64,000 nucleotides of DNA, taken from the NCBI RefSeq assembly GCF_000716595.1, contig NZ_JNXC01000040.1:1-64000 (forward strand), given 5' to 3'. The stretch is from Saccharothrix sp. NRRL B-16314. GTDB lineage: Bacteria > Actinomycetota > Actinomycetes > Mycobacteriales > Pseudonocardiaceae. Below, in pieces: positions 8,031 through 17,380 of this stretch. A program made the position numbers and the translations under genes. The stretch's first letter is position 1; the number at the start of each line of letters is the position of its first letter. Below the pieces are notes generated by a model. That model worked only from the letters and a program-made list of their open reading frames with translations. It did no database searches and had not been told where the DNA came from.

Positions 8031-9082
8031 ATGACCGGACGGTCGCGAACGGGCGCCAGGCTCACGGCACTGGTGTCGGCGTCGTTGCTGGCGTTGGCCA
8101 CCGGGTGCGGGGACGGCGGCGGTGCGGCCGGTGGCGGCACGCTCGTCGGGTTGGTGACCAAGACCGACACGAACCCGTTCTTCGTGAAGATGAAGGAGGG
8201 CGCGCAGAAGGCGGCCGGGTCGACCGGTGCGACGGTGCAGTCGTTCGCGGGCAAGCAGGACGGCGACAACCAGTCGCAGGTCGACGCGATCGAGAACCTC
8301 ATCGGTGCGGGCGCGAAGGGCATCCTGCTCACGCCCAACGACTCCAAGGCGATCGTGCCCTCGGTGGACAAGGCGCGCCAGGCCGGGCTGCTGGTCATCG
8401 CGCTGGACACCCAGCTGGAACCGGCCGACGCCGCCGACGCGACCTTCGCCACCGACAACTACCAGGCCGGCTGCTCATCGGGCAGTGGGCCAAGGCGAAG
8501 TTCGAGGCGGAGGGCAAGCAGGCGAAGATCGCGCTGCTGGACCTCAACCCCAACCAGGTCTCCGTGGACGTGCAGCGTGACCAGGGCTTCCTGGAGGGCT
8601 TCGGCGTCGACGTGAAGGACAAGAAGCGGATCGGAGACGAGAGCGACCCGCGGATCGTGGGCCACGACGTCACCGACGGCGCGCCCGAGGGCGGCCGGAC
8701 CGCGATGGAGAACCTGCTCCAGAAGGACCCCGGCGTCAACCTCGTCTACACGATCAACGAGCCCGCGGCGGCCGGCGCGTACGAGGCGTTGAAGGCGGCG
8801 GGCAAGGAGAAGGACGTCACGATCGTCTCGGTCGACGGCGGCTGCCCCGGCGTGGAGAACGTCAAGTCGGGCATCATCGGCGCGACCTCGCAGCAGTACC
8901 CGCTGAAGATGGCGCAGCTCGGCGTCGAGGCGATCGCGAAGTTCGCCGCCGACGGCACCAAGCCGCAGAACACGGCGGGCAAGGACTTCGTCGACACCGG
9001 CGTCACCCTGATCACCGACCAGCCCGCGACCGGCGTGGAGTCGAAGGACACCGCGTGGGGCCTGCAGAACTGCTGGGGCTGA
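8031..9082 (+). pseudogene. Sugar ABC transporter substrate-binding lipoprotein (fructose/ribose type), frameshifted
   Basis: The reading frame starts at ATG 8031 with a lipoprotein signal (LLALATGC lipobox) and a periplasmic-binding fold: [36 protein letters not shown] and [11 protein letters not shown]. At about 8471 homology continues in another frame with [15 protein letters not shown] and runs to [15 protein letters not shown] at 9082. Restoring one C (GGC-CTG-CTC-ATC for GGCTGCTCATC) gives an uninterrupted protein of about 350 aa. It is the first gene of the FrcBCA-like importer. Either one base was lost in this strain, which would disable the importer, or the sequence has an error; nothing here looks like a programmed slip site. 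Confidence 0.8.
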
Positions 9083-9085
9083 GCC

Positions 9086-10123
9086 ATGTCGACGACCCTG
9101 TCCAAGGACCACTCGCCCGGCGGCAATCCACTCGGCGAGCACACCACGCGCTCGCCGCTCGCCCGCCTCCAGCACCTGCTGCACTCGCAGGCCACCATCG
9201 GCCCCGCCGTGGTGCTGCTGGTCGCCGTCGTCGTGTTCGCCGTGCTGTCACCGCGATTCCTCACGCCGGGCAACATCTCCCTGATCCTGCAACAGGTCGC
9301 GGTCATCGGCACGCTCGCCGTCGGCCAGACGATCGTCATCCTCACCGCGGGCATCGACCTGTCCTGCGGCGCGATCATGGTGCTGACGTCGATCGTGATG
9401 GCCAAGGTCGCCGCGGACACCGGCCTGCCGGGCCTGCCCGCGCTGCTGCTCGGCTTCCTGGTCGGCACGCTGTGCGGTCTGCTCAACGGCCTGCTGGTCA
9501 CGCGGCTCAAGCTGCCGCCGTTCATCGTCACCCTCGGCACGCTCAACGTGTTCTTCGCGCTGAACCTCTGGTACTCGCAGAGCGCCACCATCCGCGGCAC
9601 CGACATGCCCTCGCTGCTGCTGTGGACCGGTCAGACGATCAACCTCGGCGGCACCCGCGTCACCTACGGCTCGATCATGATGGTGGTGCTGGTCGCGGCG
9701 ATGGCGTTCGCGCTGAAGAACACCGCGTGGGGACGTCACGTCTACGCCACCGGTGACGACCTGGAAGCCTCACGCCTGTCCGGCATCCGCACCGGCCGGG
9801 TCCTGCTGAGCGTCTACGCGACGGCAGGTCTGGTGTACGCGCTCAGCGCGTGGGTCCTCATCGGCCGCATCGCGTCGGCCAGCCCGCAGGCCGGGCAGCT
9901 GGACAACCTGGACTCGATCACCGCGGTGGTGATCGGCGGGACCAGCCTGTTCGGCGGTCGCGGGGCCATCGTCGGCTCGCTGCTGGGCGCGCTGATCGTC
10001 GGCGTGTTCCGCAACGGCCTGGCGCTGGCCGGGGTGGACGTGCTGTGGCAGACGATGGCCGTGGGCGTGCTCATCATCGTCGCGGTGTCGCTGGACCAGT
10101 GGATCAGGAAGGTGAAGCCATGA
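9086..10123 (+). CDS. Sugar ABC transporter permease (FrcC/RbsC type)
   Basis: 345 aa, very hydrophobic, with about ten membrane segments. It contains the BPD_transp_2 features GQTIVILTAGIDLSCGAIM and ITAVVIGGTSLFGGRGAIVGSLLGALIVGV. These are characteristic of ribose/fructose/xylose importers that take up monosaccharides from a binding lipoprotein. It starts 3 nt after the end of the binding-protein gene and overlaps the ATPase start by 4 nt (ATGA), so the three form one operon. Confidence 0.9.
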   Translation: MSTTLSKDHSPGGNPLGEHTTRSPLARLQHLLHSQATIGPAVVLLVAVVVFAVLSPRFLTPGNISLILQQVAVIGTLAVGQTIVILTAGIDLSCGAIMVLTSIVMAKVAADTGLPGLPALLLGFLVGTLCGLLNGLLVTRLKLPPFIVTLGTLNVFFALNLWYSQSATIRGTDMPSLLLWTGQTINLGGTRVTYGSIMMVVLVAAMAFALKNTAWGRHVYATGDDLEASRLSGIRTGRVLLSVYATAGLVYALSAWVLIGRIASASPQAGQLDNLDSITAVVIGGTSLFGGRGAIVGSLLGALIVGVFRNGLALAGVDVLWQTMAVGVLIIVAVSLDQWIRKVKP

Positions 10124-10893
10124 CCACACCGGTGTTGCAGGCCCGCGGCCTGGTCAAGCGCTACGGCCGGGTCACCGCCCTGGACGGCTCCGACCTGGAA
10201 CTGCTGCCCGGCGAGATCCTGGCCGTCATCGGCGACAACGGCGCGGGCAAGTCCAGCCTGATCAAGGCGCTGTCCGGTGCTGTGGTGCCGGACGAGGGCG
10301 AGATCCTGCTCGACGGCACACCGGTGTCGTTCACCTCGCCCATCGACGCCCGGGACGCCGGCATCGAGACCGTGCACCAGTCGCTGGCCGTGTCGCCGTC
10401 GCTGGACATCGCGAGCAACCTGTTCCTCGGCCGCGAACGCCGCCGCAAGGGCGTGCTCGGCACGGTGTTCCGGATGCTCGACCGCAACGGCATGCGCGAG
10501 GAAGCACGCCGCCAACTCGACGCCCTGGGCATCATGACCATCCAGAACCCCGGCCAGGCCGTCGAAACGCTGTCCGGCGGCCAGCGGCAAGCCGTCGCGG
10601 TCGCCCGTGCCGCCGCGTTCGGCAGCCGGGTCGTCATCATGGACGAGCCGACGGCGGCGCTGGGCGTGCGCGAGTCCCGCGCCGTGCTCGACCTCGTCCT
10701 CCAGGTCCGGGACAGGGGTCTGCCGGTCATCCTGATCAGTCACAACATGCCGCACGTGTTCGAGGTCGCCGACCGCATCCACATCCAGCGCCTCGGCCGC
10801 CGCAAGGCCGTGGTCGACCCGAAGACGATCTCGATGGCCGACGCCGTCGCGATCATGACCGGCGCCATGGAGCCGCCCGACCAAGCCGCCTGA
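10120..10893 (+). CDS. Sugar ABC transporter ATP-binding protein (FrcA type, single domain)
   Basis: 257 aa. Walker A is GDNGAGKSS, the Q-loop is ETVHQSLAVSPSLD, the signature is LSGGQRQAVAVARA, Walker B is VVIMDEPTAALG and the switch His is in ILISHNMPHVFEVADR. Unlike RbsA/XylG it has only one ATPase domain, as in the fructose importer protein FrcA, and the region after Walker B (LGVRES) matches that group. The downstream fructokinase and levanase support fructose as substrate. Confidence 0.88.
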   Translation: MTTPVLQARGLVKRYGRVTALDGSDLELLPGEILAVIGDNGAGKSSLIKALSGAVVPDEGEILLDGTPVSFTSPIDARDAGIETVHQSLAVSPSLDIASNLFLGRERRRKGVLGTVFRMLDRNGMREEARRQLDALGIMTIQNPGQAVETLSGGQRQAVAVARAAAFGSRVVIMDEPTAALGVRESRAVLDLVLQVRDRGLPVILISHNMPHVFEVADRIHIQRLGRRKAVVDPKTISMADAVAIMTGAMEPPDQAA

Positions 10894-10903
10894 CGCGGCC
10901 GTT

Positions 10904-10936
10904 CCCGCGCGACGCCCGCACCGGGCGTCGCGCGGG
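10904..10936 (+). terminator. Strong hairpin between importer and fructokinase
   Basis: A perfect 15-bp stem, CCCGCGCGACGCCCG at 10904-10918 with its complement at 10922-10936, and a 3-nt loop, 10 nt after the ATPase stop. A second hairpin (CACCGCCC/GGGCGGTG at 10992-11013) follows just before the kinase ribosome site. Either full termination or partial attenuation inside a longer transcript is possible. Confidence 0.8.
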
Positions 10937-11035
10937 ACGAGCACGCCTTCCCGAGGCGTCACGGACGTCGCCTCGTCAGCCTGCCGACCGTCACCGCCCT
11001 GCTCGGGGCGGTGCCGAAGCTGAAGGAAACCCGAC

Positions 11036-11980
11036 ATGATCATCGTTGGCGGCGAGGCCCTCGTCGACCTCGTGCCCGACCGCGTCGGCGGCTACCGGCC
11101 CATCCCGGGTGGGAGCCCGGCCAACACCGCGGTCGGCCTCGGCCGGCTCGGCGCGCAGACCGCGCTGCTGGCCCGCTTGGCCGATGACCGCCTGGGCGCT
11201 CTGCTGCGCGCCCACCTGGAGACTTCCAACGTCGACCTCCGCCACGTCGTCCGGTCGACCGCGCCGACCACGCTCGCCGTGGTGGACGTCGACCTGGACG
11301 GGGTGGCCGACTACTCGTTCTACATCGACGGCTGCGCCGACGGCGGCTGGCGGGTCGCCGACCTGCCGACCGACCTCCCACCGGATGCGGCACTGCACGT
11401 GAGCGGCTCCTTCGCCCTCGCGGTCGAGCCGATGGCCGCCGTGTTCGAGACGCTGCTGTCCCGTGAGCACCCGCACCGCGTCGTCACCCTGGACCCCAAC
11501 ATCCGCCCGGTGCTCATCGACGACCCCTCCACCGCGCGCGCCCGGTTGCGGCGTTGGCTCGGCATGACCGACATCGTCAAGGTCAGCGCCGAGGACCTGC
11601 GGTGGATCGCCCCGGACCGCACGCTCGCAGACGTCGTGTCCGAGTGGCACGAGCAGGGCCCAGCCCTCGTCGTCGTCACCCGTGGGGCGGCAGGCGTGCA
11701 CGCCTCCGGTCCCACCGGCCGCATCGACCTCCCCGGGCTACCGGTCGACGTCACCGACACCGTCGGCGCGGGCGACGCGTTCATGGCGGGCCTCCTGGCC
11801 GCTCTCGACCGCAACGACCTGCTCACCCGGACCAACCTGAGCACCGTGACCCACACCGAACTCGTCGACGTCCTGTCCTACGCCCAGCGCGTCGCGGCCA
11901 TCACGTGCACCCGCGCCGGCGCCGACTCCCCGTGGTTCGACGAACTGCTCCCCGACGAAGCCCGCTCCACGAACGCCTGA
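11036..11980 (+). CDS. PfkB-family carbohydrate kinase, probable fructokinase
   Basis: 314 aa. The ribokinase-family N-terminal signature is GGSPANTAVGLGRLGAQTALLARL, and the C-terminal PfkB motif is DTVGAGDAFMAGLLAAL, whose Asp is the catalytic base. The start MIIVGGEALVDLVP matches bacterial fructokinases that phosphorylate fructose (or a related hexose) with ATP in the cytoplasm. A GAAGGAAA ribosome site lies upstream of ATG 11036. Position between a Frc-type importer and a secreted fructanase makes fructose the likely substrate. Confidence 0.87.
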   Translation: MIIVGGEALVDLVPDRVGGYRPIPGGSPANTAVGLGRLGAQTALLARLADDRLGALLRAHLETSNVDLRHVVRSTAPTTLAVVDVDLDGVADYSFYIDGCADGGWRVADLPTDLPPDAALHVSGSFALAVEPMAAVFETLLSREHPHRVVTLDPNIRPVLIDDPSTARARLRRWLGMTDIVKVSAEDLRWIAPDRTLADVVSEWHEQGPALVVVTRGAAGVHASGPTGRIDLPGLPVDVTDTVGAGDAFMAGLLAALDRNDLLTRTNLSTVTHTELVDVLSYAQRVAAITCTRAGADSPWFDELLPDEARSTNA

Positions 11981-12021
11981 CCCGACGAACTCCCTTCCCA
12001 CAGACGTGAAGTGAGGCCAGT

Positions 12022-13887
12022 ATGCGCAGATTTGCCGTCCTGTCGGCGACAGCGGTCCTGATCGCGATCACGGCGATCGCCGCGCCCCCGGCACAGGCCG
12101 CGCCCTACCCGGAGTACCCCTACGACGCCACCGACTACAACGAGCCGTTACGCGGCCAGTTCCACTTCAGCTCGCAGGGCGGCTGGATGAACGACGTGAA
12201 CGCGCCGCTGTACTACAACGGCGTCTACCACCTGTTCTACCAGCACAACCCGCACAGCTTGCAGTGGGACACCATGCACTGGGGCCATGCGACCAGCACC
12301 GACCTGGTGCACTGGAGGCAGCAGCCGATCGCCCTGGAGCCGGGTCTGCACAACGCCACGCTGTTCTCCGGTGGTGGCTGGGTCGACCACAACAACGTCA
12401 CCGGCCTCAAAACCGGCGCCGACGCCCCGATTTTGTTGTTCACCAACACCAACGGCGTGTCCATCGCCTACAGCACCGACGGCGCGCGGACGTTCCGGAT
12501 GTACAACGGTGGCACCAAGGTGATCTCCACCCCGTACGAGTCGCGTGACCCGAAGGTGTTCTGGGACGCCGCGCGCAACCGCTGGGGCATGGTGCTCTGG
12601 GGCAACGAAGGCGGCAACACCGCGAAGTTCCACAGCTCCACGAACCTGCTCGACTGGACCTACCGCGGCGAGTTCCGCGCCGACTGGCTGTTCGAGTGCC
12701 CCGACCTCTACCAACTCCCCGTCGACGGCAACACCGCGAACCCGAAGTGGGTCCTGCAGGACGCGAGCGGCGAGTACGTCATCGGCACGCTGAACAGCGC
12801 CGGCGTGTTCGTGCCGGACGCCGGCTGGTCCCGACCGCAACGCCTGGACGTTGGTCGCACCGAGTTCGGCGGGACCGCCTACGCCGGCCTCACCTTCACC
12901 AACATGCCCACCAACCGGGTGGTCCAAGTGTTCTGGCAGCCCGGCAACAAGGGTTCGACCTGGACCGGTAACGCGTCGTTCCCCGCGCAGCTCGGGCTCA
13001 GGACGTTCCCCGAGGGCATCCGGGTGACCCGCAACCCGGTCAGCGAGATCTCCACCGTCCGCCAGGCAGCGCAGACCTGGAGCAACCTCACGGTCTCTCC
13101 CGACCTCGCGACTAACCCTTTCAACGGCATCACCGCCGACACCTACGAGATCGAAGCGACCTACGACCTGACCGGGGCCACCGCCACCGACTTCGGCTTC
13201 GAGCTGCACCGCCGCGCCGACGGCACACGTGACGCCGCCATCGGCTACGACCGCGTCCGGCAGACCCTCGCCGACGCACCCATGCCGCCGATCGACAACC
13301 GGGTGAAGCTTCGCGTCCTCGTCGACCGCGGGCAGCTGGAGACCTTCGGCAACGACGGCCGGATCTCCGTCACCGACAACGTCGACTTCAACTCCTCCAG
13401 CGGTAGTCTCGGCATCCGCGCCTACGCCAACAACGGCACGGTCCGCGTCGAGTCACTGACCTTCCGACGCTTGAGCAAAGCGTGGACGAACGCACCCAGC
13501 GGACCGGACCAGGGCATCGGCATGATCAAGTGGAACGGCGCAAACAAGTGCGTCGACCGCGACGCCGCCGCCACCGTGAACATCTGGGACTGCTGGAACG
13601 GTGCCAACCAGCGCTGGACCTTCACCGCCGCCGGGAAGATCAAGATCGGCAACGAGTGCCTCGACCAGCCCGGTGAGGCCATCGGCAACGGCGCGCAGCT
13701 CAAGACCCACCCGTGCTGGGGCGGCGACAACCAGCGCTGGATCCGCATCGGCACCAACCAGTACCAGAACGCGTGGTCCAAGCGCTGCCTGGACCTCGCC
13801 GCCGGCGACCCCACCAATGGCCGCAGGCTGCAGGTCTGGGACTGCGTCGGCGGCCCGAACCAGACGTGGAGCATGCCGACCAACTGA
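12022..13887 (+). CDS. Secreted GH32 fructanase (levanase/exo-inulinase) with ricin-B lectin domain
   Basis: 621 aa with a signal peptide (cleavage near PAQAAPYPEYP). GH32 motifs are complete: WMNDVN with nucleophile D58, the transition-state stabiliser R175-D176-P177 and the acid/base E225-C226. A beta-sandwich module covers about residues 345-490, and a ricin-B (CBM13) trefoil about 500-620 has two NQRW and one NQTW repeat signatures. GH32 enzymes cut beta-fructosides (levan, inulin, sucrose) to fructose. As the last gene of the locus it would release the sugar that the adjacent importer and kinase use. Exo versus endo action and levan versus inulin preference cannot be read from motifs. 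Confidence 0.9.
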   Translation: MRRFAVLSATAVLIAITAIAAPPAQAAPYPEYPYDATDYNEPLRGQFHFSSQGGWMNDVNAPLYYNGVYHLFYQHNPHSLQWDTMHWGHATSTDLVHWRQQPIALEPGLHNATLFSGGGWVDHNNVTGLKTGADAPILLFTNTNGVSIAYSTDGARTFRMYNGGTKVISTPYESRDPKVFWDAARNRWGMVLWGNEGGNTAKFHSSTNLLDWTYRGEFRADWLFECPDLYQLPVDGNTANPKWVLQDASGEYVIGTLNSAGVFVPDAGWSRPQRLDVGRTEFGGTAYAGLTFTNMPTNRVVQVFWQPGNKGSTWTGNASFPAQLGLRTFPEGIRVTRNPVSEISTVRQAAQTWSNLTVSPDLATNPFNGITADTYEIEATYDLTGATATDFGFELHRRADGTRDAAIGYDRVRQTLADAPMPPIDNRVKLRVLVDRGQLETFGNDGRISVTDNVDFNSSSGSLGIRAYANNGTVRVESLTFRRLSKAWTNAPSGPDQGIGMIKWNGANKCVDRDAAATVNIWDCWNGANQRWTFTAAGKIKIGNECLDQPGEAIGNGAQLKTHPCWGGDNQRWIRIGTNQYQNAWSKRCLDLAAGDPTNGRRLQVWDCVGGPNQTWSMPTN

Positions 13888-14295
13888 TCACGGATGCACA
13901 GCGTGACGGAGGGTGGACGGCCGGACCATTCGCCCCCCGTCACGACTCCGCACCTCGGCGTCCCGCTCGGCATGGACCGCACCGTTCACAGGTCCGAGGT
14001 CGGGCCGGGCGAACCGCGGCGTCGGCCTGACCGGTCCCGTAGCGGCCGGTGTACATCAACGGCAGGTGCACTTACTAATGGTCAAGCCCACTTGCTGCTA
14101 GCACGGCCGCTCGTTGACGCGTCCGCAGAGGTGGTGCTGAGCCCGTTCCAGGTGATCATCCTGCGGGTTCGACAGTGGGCTGAACGGCGTATTTCGGGGC
14201 AAGGCGTGCAACACATCCTCGTCCCGGATGTATTCATGAGGTGGACGCCTCCACAGGAGGTGTGGGGGTGCAGGGGACTTTGGGGGAGCTTTCGC
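13888..14295. other. Intergenic stretch, no gene seen
   Basis: 408 nt between the fructanase and the first PKD protein. Frames here are open but show no family features and no ribosome sites. It presumably carries the terminator of the upstream gene and the promoter of the downstream one; neither is clear by eye. Confidence 0.4.
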
Positions 14296-15786
14296 ATGCC
14301 TCTCTTGAGATCGCTCGCGGTCGTCGTGGCCGCGTTACTGGGGACGCTGGTGCCGGGTGTGGCACATGCGGCACCACCGGACAACGACGACTTCGACGCA
14401 TCGACACCGATCACGGAACTACCGTTCACCACCCAGTTGGACAGAACCGAGGCCACCAGAGCACTCGACGACCCGACCAACTGCGTGGGGTGGCCCGCAG
14501 AGGGATCTGTTTGGTTCCATCACACCACGACCGAGAACGGAATCGTCCGCATCGACACCGACGGCAGCGACCTCGATGTGAGGCTGTCGGTGCTCGTCGG
14601 CAGCCGCGGTGATCTGCGGTCCCTCGGGTGCAGCAGTCCCGGAGGCCCGCTGACGCTGCGGGTGACCGCGGGCCAGACGTACTACTTCATGGCCGCCGAT
14701 GGGTACGACGGTCGCGGGGCCAAGCTGAACCTGAGCGTGCGGCAGATGGCGCCCGTGGCCAACGACAACTTCGCCGACGCGCAGACGGTGACATCGCTGC
14801 CGTTCAGCGCACCACAGCCGGACTTCACGCTCGCCGGCGCCGAACCGGAAGAGCCTTGGGCGACGACGTGCGCCGGTGTGCGAGAAGGCGCACCCACAGT
14901 GTGGTTCACCTACACTCCGACTCGCACGGAGTCGATCCTCGCCCAGGTGAGGGCGAACAGCATCGGCCCCGTCCTGTCCGTCTACGAAGGCTCGTCCTTG
15001 CCGGAGCTCAGGTCGCTCGGGTGCACGGAGGGCCACTACTGGAAGGGCAAGGCGTTCCGGCTCGTCGCGGGCACGACCTACCACTTGCAATTGCAGTACA
15101 GCTTCTACAGCTCCACCGAGGCCACCATGGTGCTGGAGGAGGCACCGCCGCTGGAGGCGGAGGTCGCTCCCACCTCGTCCGGTGAGTGGTCGATCTTCCA
15201 GGACATCGACTTCAGGCTGTACCACCGGAACGACTACGACCAGCCGGTCACGACGGAGTGGGACTTCGGCGACGGCACGAGCGTGCCGCCGAGCACCGAG
15301 AAGCAGGCGATCCACCGCTACGCCAATGATGGCAACTACACCGTGACCGTCCGCTCGACCTCCGAGGACGGCCGTGTCGCTACCGACACGACCTCCGTTG
15401 TGGTGAAGACGCACGATGTCGGAATCACCAAGTTCACCACGCCGTCCTCAGCGCGGGCAGGGCAGCAGAAGCAGATCTCCGTGCAGGTGTCGAACACGCG
15501 CTATCTGGAGAAGGACACCACGGTCACGCTCTACAAGTACGGAGAGTGGGGATGGCAGGAGGTCGGCCTGATGAAACTGGACGTACCGGCATACCCGACG
15601 CGCAAGGTCACCTTCCCGTTCGCGTACACGTTCACGCAAGAGGACGGGGCCAGGGGCAAGGTGACTTTCCGCGCCGTCGTCTCATTGCCGTACCCGTCGC
15701 AGGACGCGCTGCCGCTGGACAACGAGGTCATCTCCACCGCCACGACCGTCCTCCCGGCGGCCACCGTCACCGCTCTCGTGAACTGA
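14296..15786 (+). CDS. Secreted PKD-domain protein, paralogue 1
   Basis: 496 aa from ATG 14296 (GGGGGAG 7 nt upstream). A signal peptide ends at VPGVAHAAP. Two similar modules follow (starting DNDDFDASTPITELPF and ANDNFADAQTVTSLPF), each with a pattern like W-F-x-Y-T-P/T-T-T and a YYFMAADG or YHLQLQYS strand, resembling pre-peptidase C-terminal beta-sandwich domains. Next is a PKD domain (WDFGDGTSVPP, HRYANDGNYTVTV) and a final beta domain (HDVGITKFTTPSSARAGQ). No catalytic motif was found. It is probably an extracellular binding or adhesive protein. It precedes its paralogue by 12 nt. Confidence 0.75.
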   Translation: MPLLRSLAVVVAALLGTLVPGVAHAAPPDNDDFDASTPITELPFTTQLDRTEATRALDDPTNCVGWPAEGSVWFHHTTTENGIVRIDTDGSDLDVRLSVLVGSRGDLRSLGCSSPGGPLTLRVTAGQTYYFMAADGYDGRGAKLNLSVRQMAPVANDNFADAQTVTSLPFSAPQPDFTLAGAEPEEPWATTCAGVREGAPTVWFTYTPTRTESILAQVRANSIGPVLSVYEGSSLPELRSLGCTEGHYWKGKAFRLVAGTTYHLQLQYSFYSSTEATMVLEEAPPLEAEVAPTSSGEWSIFQDIDFRLYHRNDYDQPVTTEWDFGDGTSVPPSTEKQAIHRYANDGNYTVTVRSTSEDGRVATDTTSVVVKTHDVGITKFTTPSSARAGQQKQISVQVSNTRYLEKDTTVTLYKYGEWGWQEVGLMKLDVPAYPTRKVTFPFAYTFTQEDGARGKVTFRAVVSLPYPSQDALPLDNEVISTATTVLPAATVTALVN

Positions 15787-15798
15787 TCAGGGGGAACC

Positions 15799-17247
15799 AT
15801 GTTCAGACGGGCAGGCTTGACATCCATCGCGCTCGCCGTGGTCGTGGCGCTGGCACCCGCCGTCGCCCACGCGGCGCCGGCAGGCGACGACTTCGACTCA
15901 GCCGCCGAGATCACCTCGCTGCCGTTCACCACGACGATCGACACCAACGGATCCAGCAAGGCCGCCGATGACCCGAACCCCTGCTACTTCTGGGGCGAGG
16001 GTTCCGTCTGGCAGAAGTACACGGCGCAGAGCGACGGGCTGTTGCGGGTGTCCGCGCGCGCGGATACGTGGGGCAGGATGCTCGCCGTCTACACAGGACA
16101 GCGCGGCGCGCTCGACCTGGAGCCGAGTGCCTGTATCCAGAACGAGAACTACACGGTGCACGCCAAGGCGGGTACCACGTACTACTTCATGCTGGTCGAG
16201 TACAGCGGGAGCGCCGCCGGCGGGGTCTCGTTCACACTGAGCGAGACCACCCCGGAGCCCAACGACAACCGTGCGGCGGCCACGGTGACGAACGTGCCCG
16301 GCGACCACCAGGCCGATCTCACCCGCGCCACGGCCGAGCAGGGCGAGGTGCCACCGAGCTGCGCTCCTGAAGCAACCCGGTCGGTCTGGTACCGCTACAC
16401 GCCTGCGTACGCCAGGTTCGTCCAGGTCAGCTCGGCGCAGGTGATCAGCGTTCACCATGCGATCGATCTGTCCGAAGTAGACTGCTCGGTCCGCTACTCG
16501 ACCGCGGTGTTCCACGCGGCGGCTAACGAGAGCTACTTGATCAGGATGGCCGCTTCCCCGGAGGCGACCGAGGGGTTCCAGGTCAGTCTGCGAACCGCCC
16601 CTGACATCGTTCCGCACACGACCACGTGGCCTGAAGTCCCGAACGTTCTCGGCGACACGACCCTCGGCGCGTCATCGGGCGACCCGATCAACCAGCCGGT
16701 CGCGAGCGGCACCATCGACCTCGGTGACGGCACCGTCATCCCGGTGACCGACCACCACGTGAACCACCGGTTCACCAAGGACGGCGACTACCGCGTCACG
16801 ACCACGGTCACGACACCCGACGGCCGCACCGGCACAAGCGTGCGGACGCTCAAGGTTCAGACGCACGACGTGTCGGTGTCCGGGCTGACGGTGCCGACCT
16901 CGGCACGGGCCGGCCAGAGCAAGCCCGTCAAGGCGTTCGTGACCAACACGCGTCGTGAGGACGATGTCATCGTCACCTTCTACCGCGTCGGCGCGAACGG
17001 GGAGGGCGACAAGGAGATCGGCCGTCTCACGCAACGGGTTCCGGTCTCGCTGACCGGCACAACCGAGTTCCCGTTCGCCTACACCTACCGGCCGGAGGAC
17101 GCGACCGCCGGCCAGGTGACATTCCGGGTGCGTGCCGAGGTCGTCGGCTACGGCTGGCGGGGCGACGACAAGGGTGAAGACAACGAGGCACGCGCCACCA
17201 CGACCTCTGTCCGGCCCGCAGCCACTGTGAACGTTCGAATCGAGTAG
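15799..17247 (+). CDS. Secreted PKD-domain protein, paralogue 2
   Basis: 482 aa with a signal peptide (ending VAHAAPAGDD). It has the same architecture as the gene 12 nt upstream: two beta-sandwich modules (DDFDSAAEITSLPF, EPNDNRAAATVTNVP), a shortened PKD-like domain (GTIDLGDGTVIPV, HRFTKDGDYRVTT) and a C-terminal domain beginning THDVSVSGLTVPTSARAGQ. The WDFGDG tryptophan-led strand is missing here. Function unknown; probably co-transcribed with paralogue 1. Confidence 0.72.
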   Translation: MFRRAGLTSIALAVVVALAPAVAHAAPAGDDFDSAAEITSLPFTTTIDTNGSSKAADDPNPCYFWGEGSVWQKYTAQSDGLLRVSARADTWGRMLAVYTGQRGALDLEPSACIQNENYTVHAKAGTTYYFMLVEYSGSAAGGVSFTLSETTPEPNDNRAAATVTNVPGDHQADLTRATAEQGEVPPSCAPEATRSVWYRYTPAYARFVQVSSAQVISVHHAIDLSEVDCSVRYSTAVFHAAANESYLIRMAASPEATEGFQVSLRTAPDIVPHTTTWPEVPNVLGDTTLGASSGDPINQPVASGTIDLGDGTVIPVTDHHVNHRFTKDGDYRVTTTVTTPDGRTGTSVRTLKVQTHDVSVSGLTVPTSARAGQSKPVKAFVTNTRREDDVIVTFYRVGANGEGDKEIGRLTQRVPVSLTGTTEFPFAYTYRPEDATAGQVTFRVRAEVVGYGWRGDDKGEDNEARATTTSVRPAATVNVRIE

Positions 17248-17259
17248 TCGAATCAGTCG

Positions 17260-17313
17260 CCTTACCCGGCCCATGAAAGTCCGCTGAACGACCCGGCGGA
17301 GGGCCGGGTAAGG
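17260..17313 (+). terminator. Hairpin after the PKD gene pair
   Basis: A perfect 13-bp stem, CCTTACCCGGCCC at 17260-17272 and its complement at 17301-17313, with a 28-nt loop, starting 12 nt after the stop codon. Confidence 0.75.
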
Positions 17314-17380
17314 GCCTCACAGCCCTGGAGCGCTATCCGGAAGAAGTGATCACGGTTGCACGCAGCGGCCTTGTCCGATC

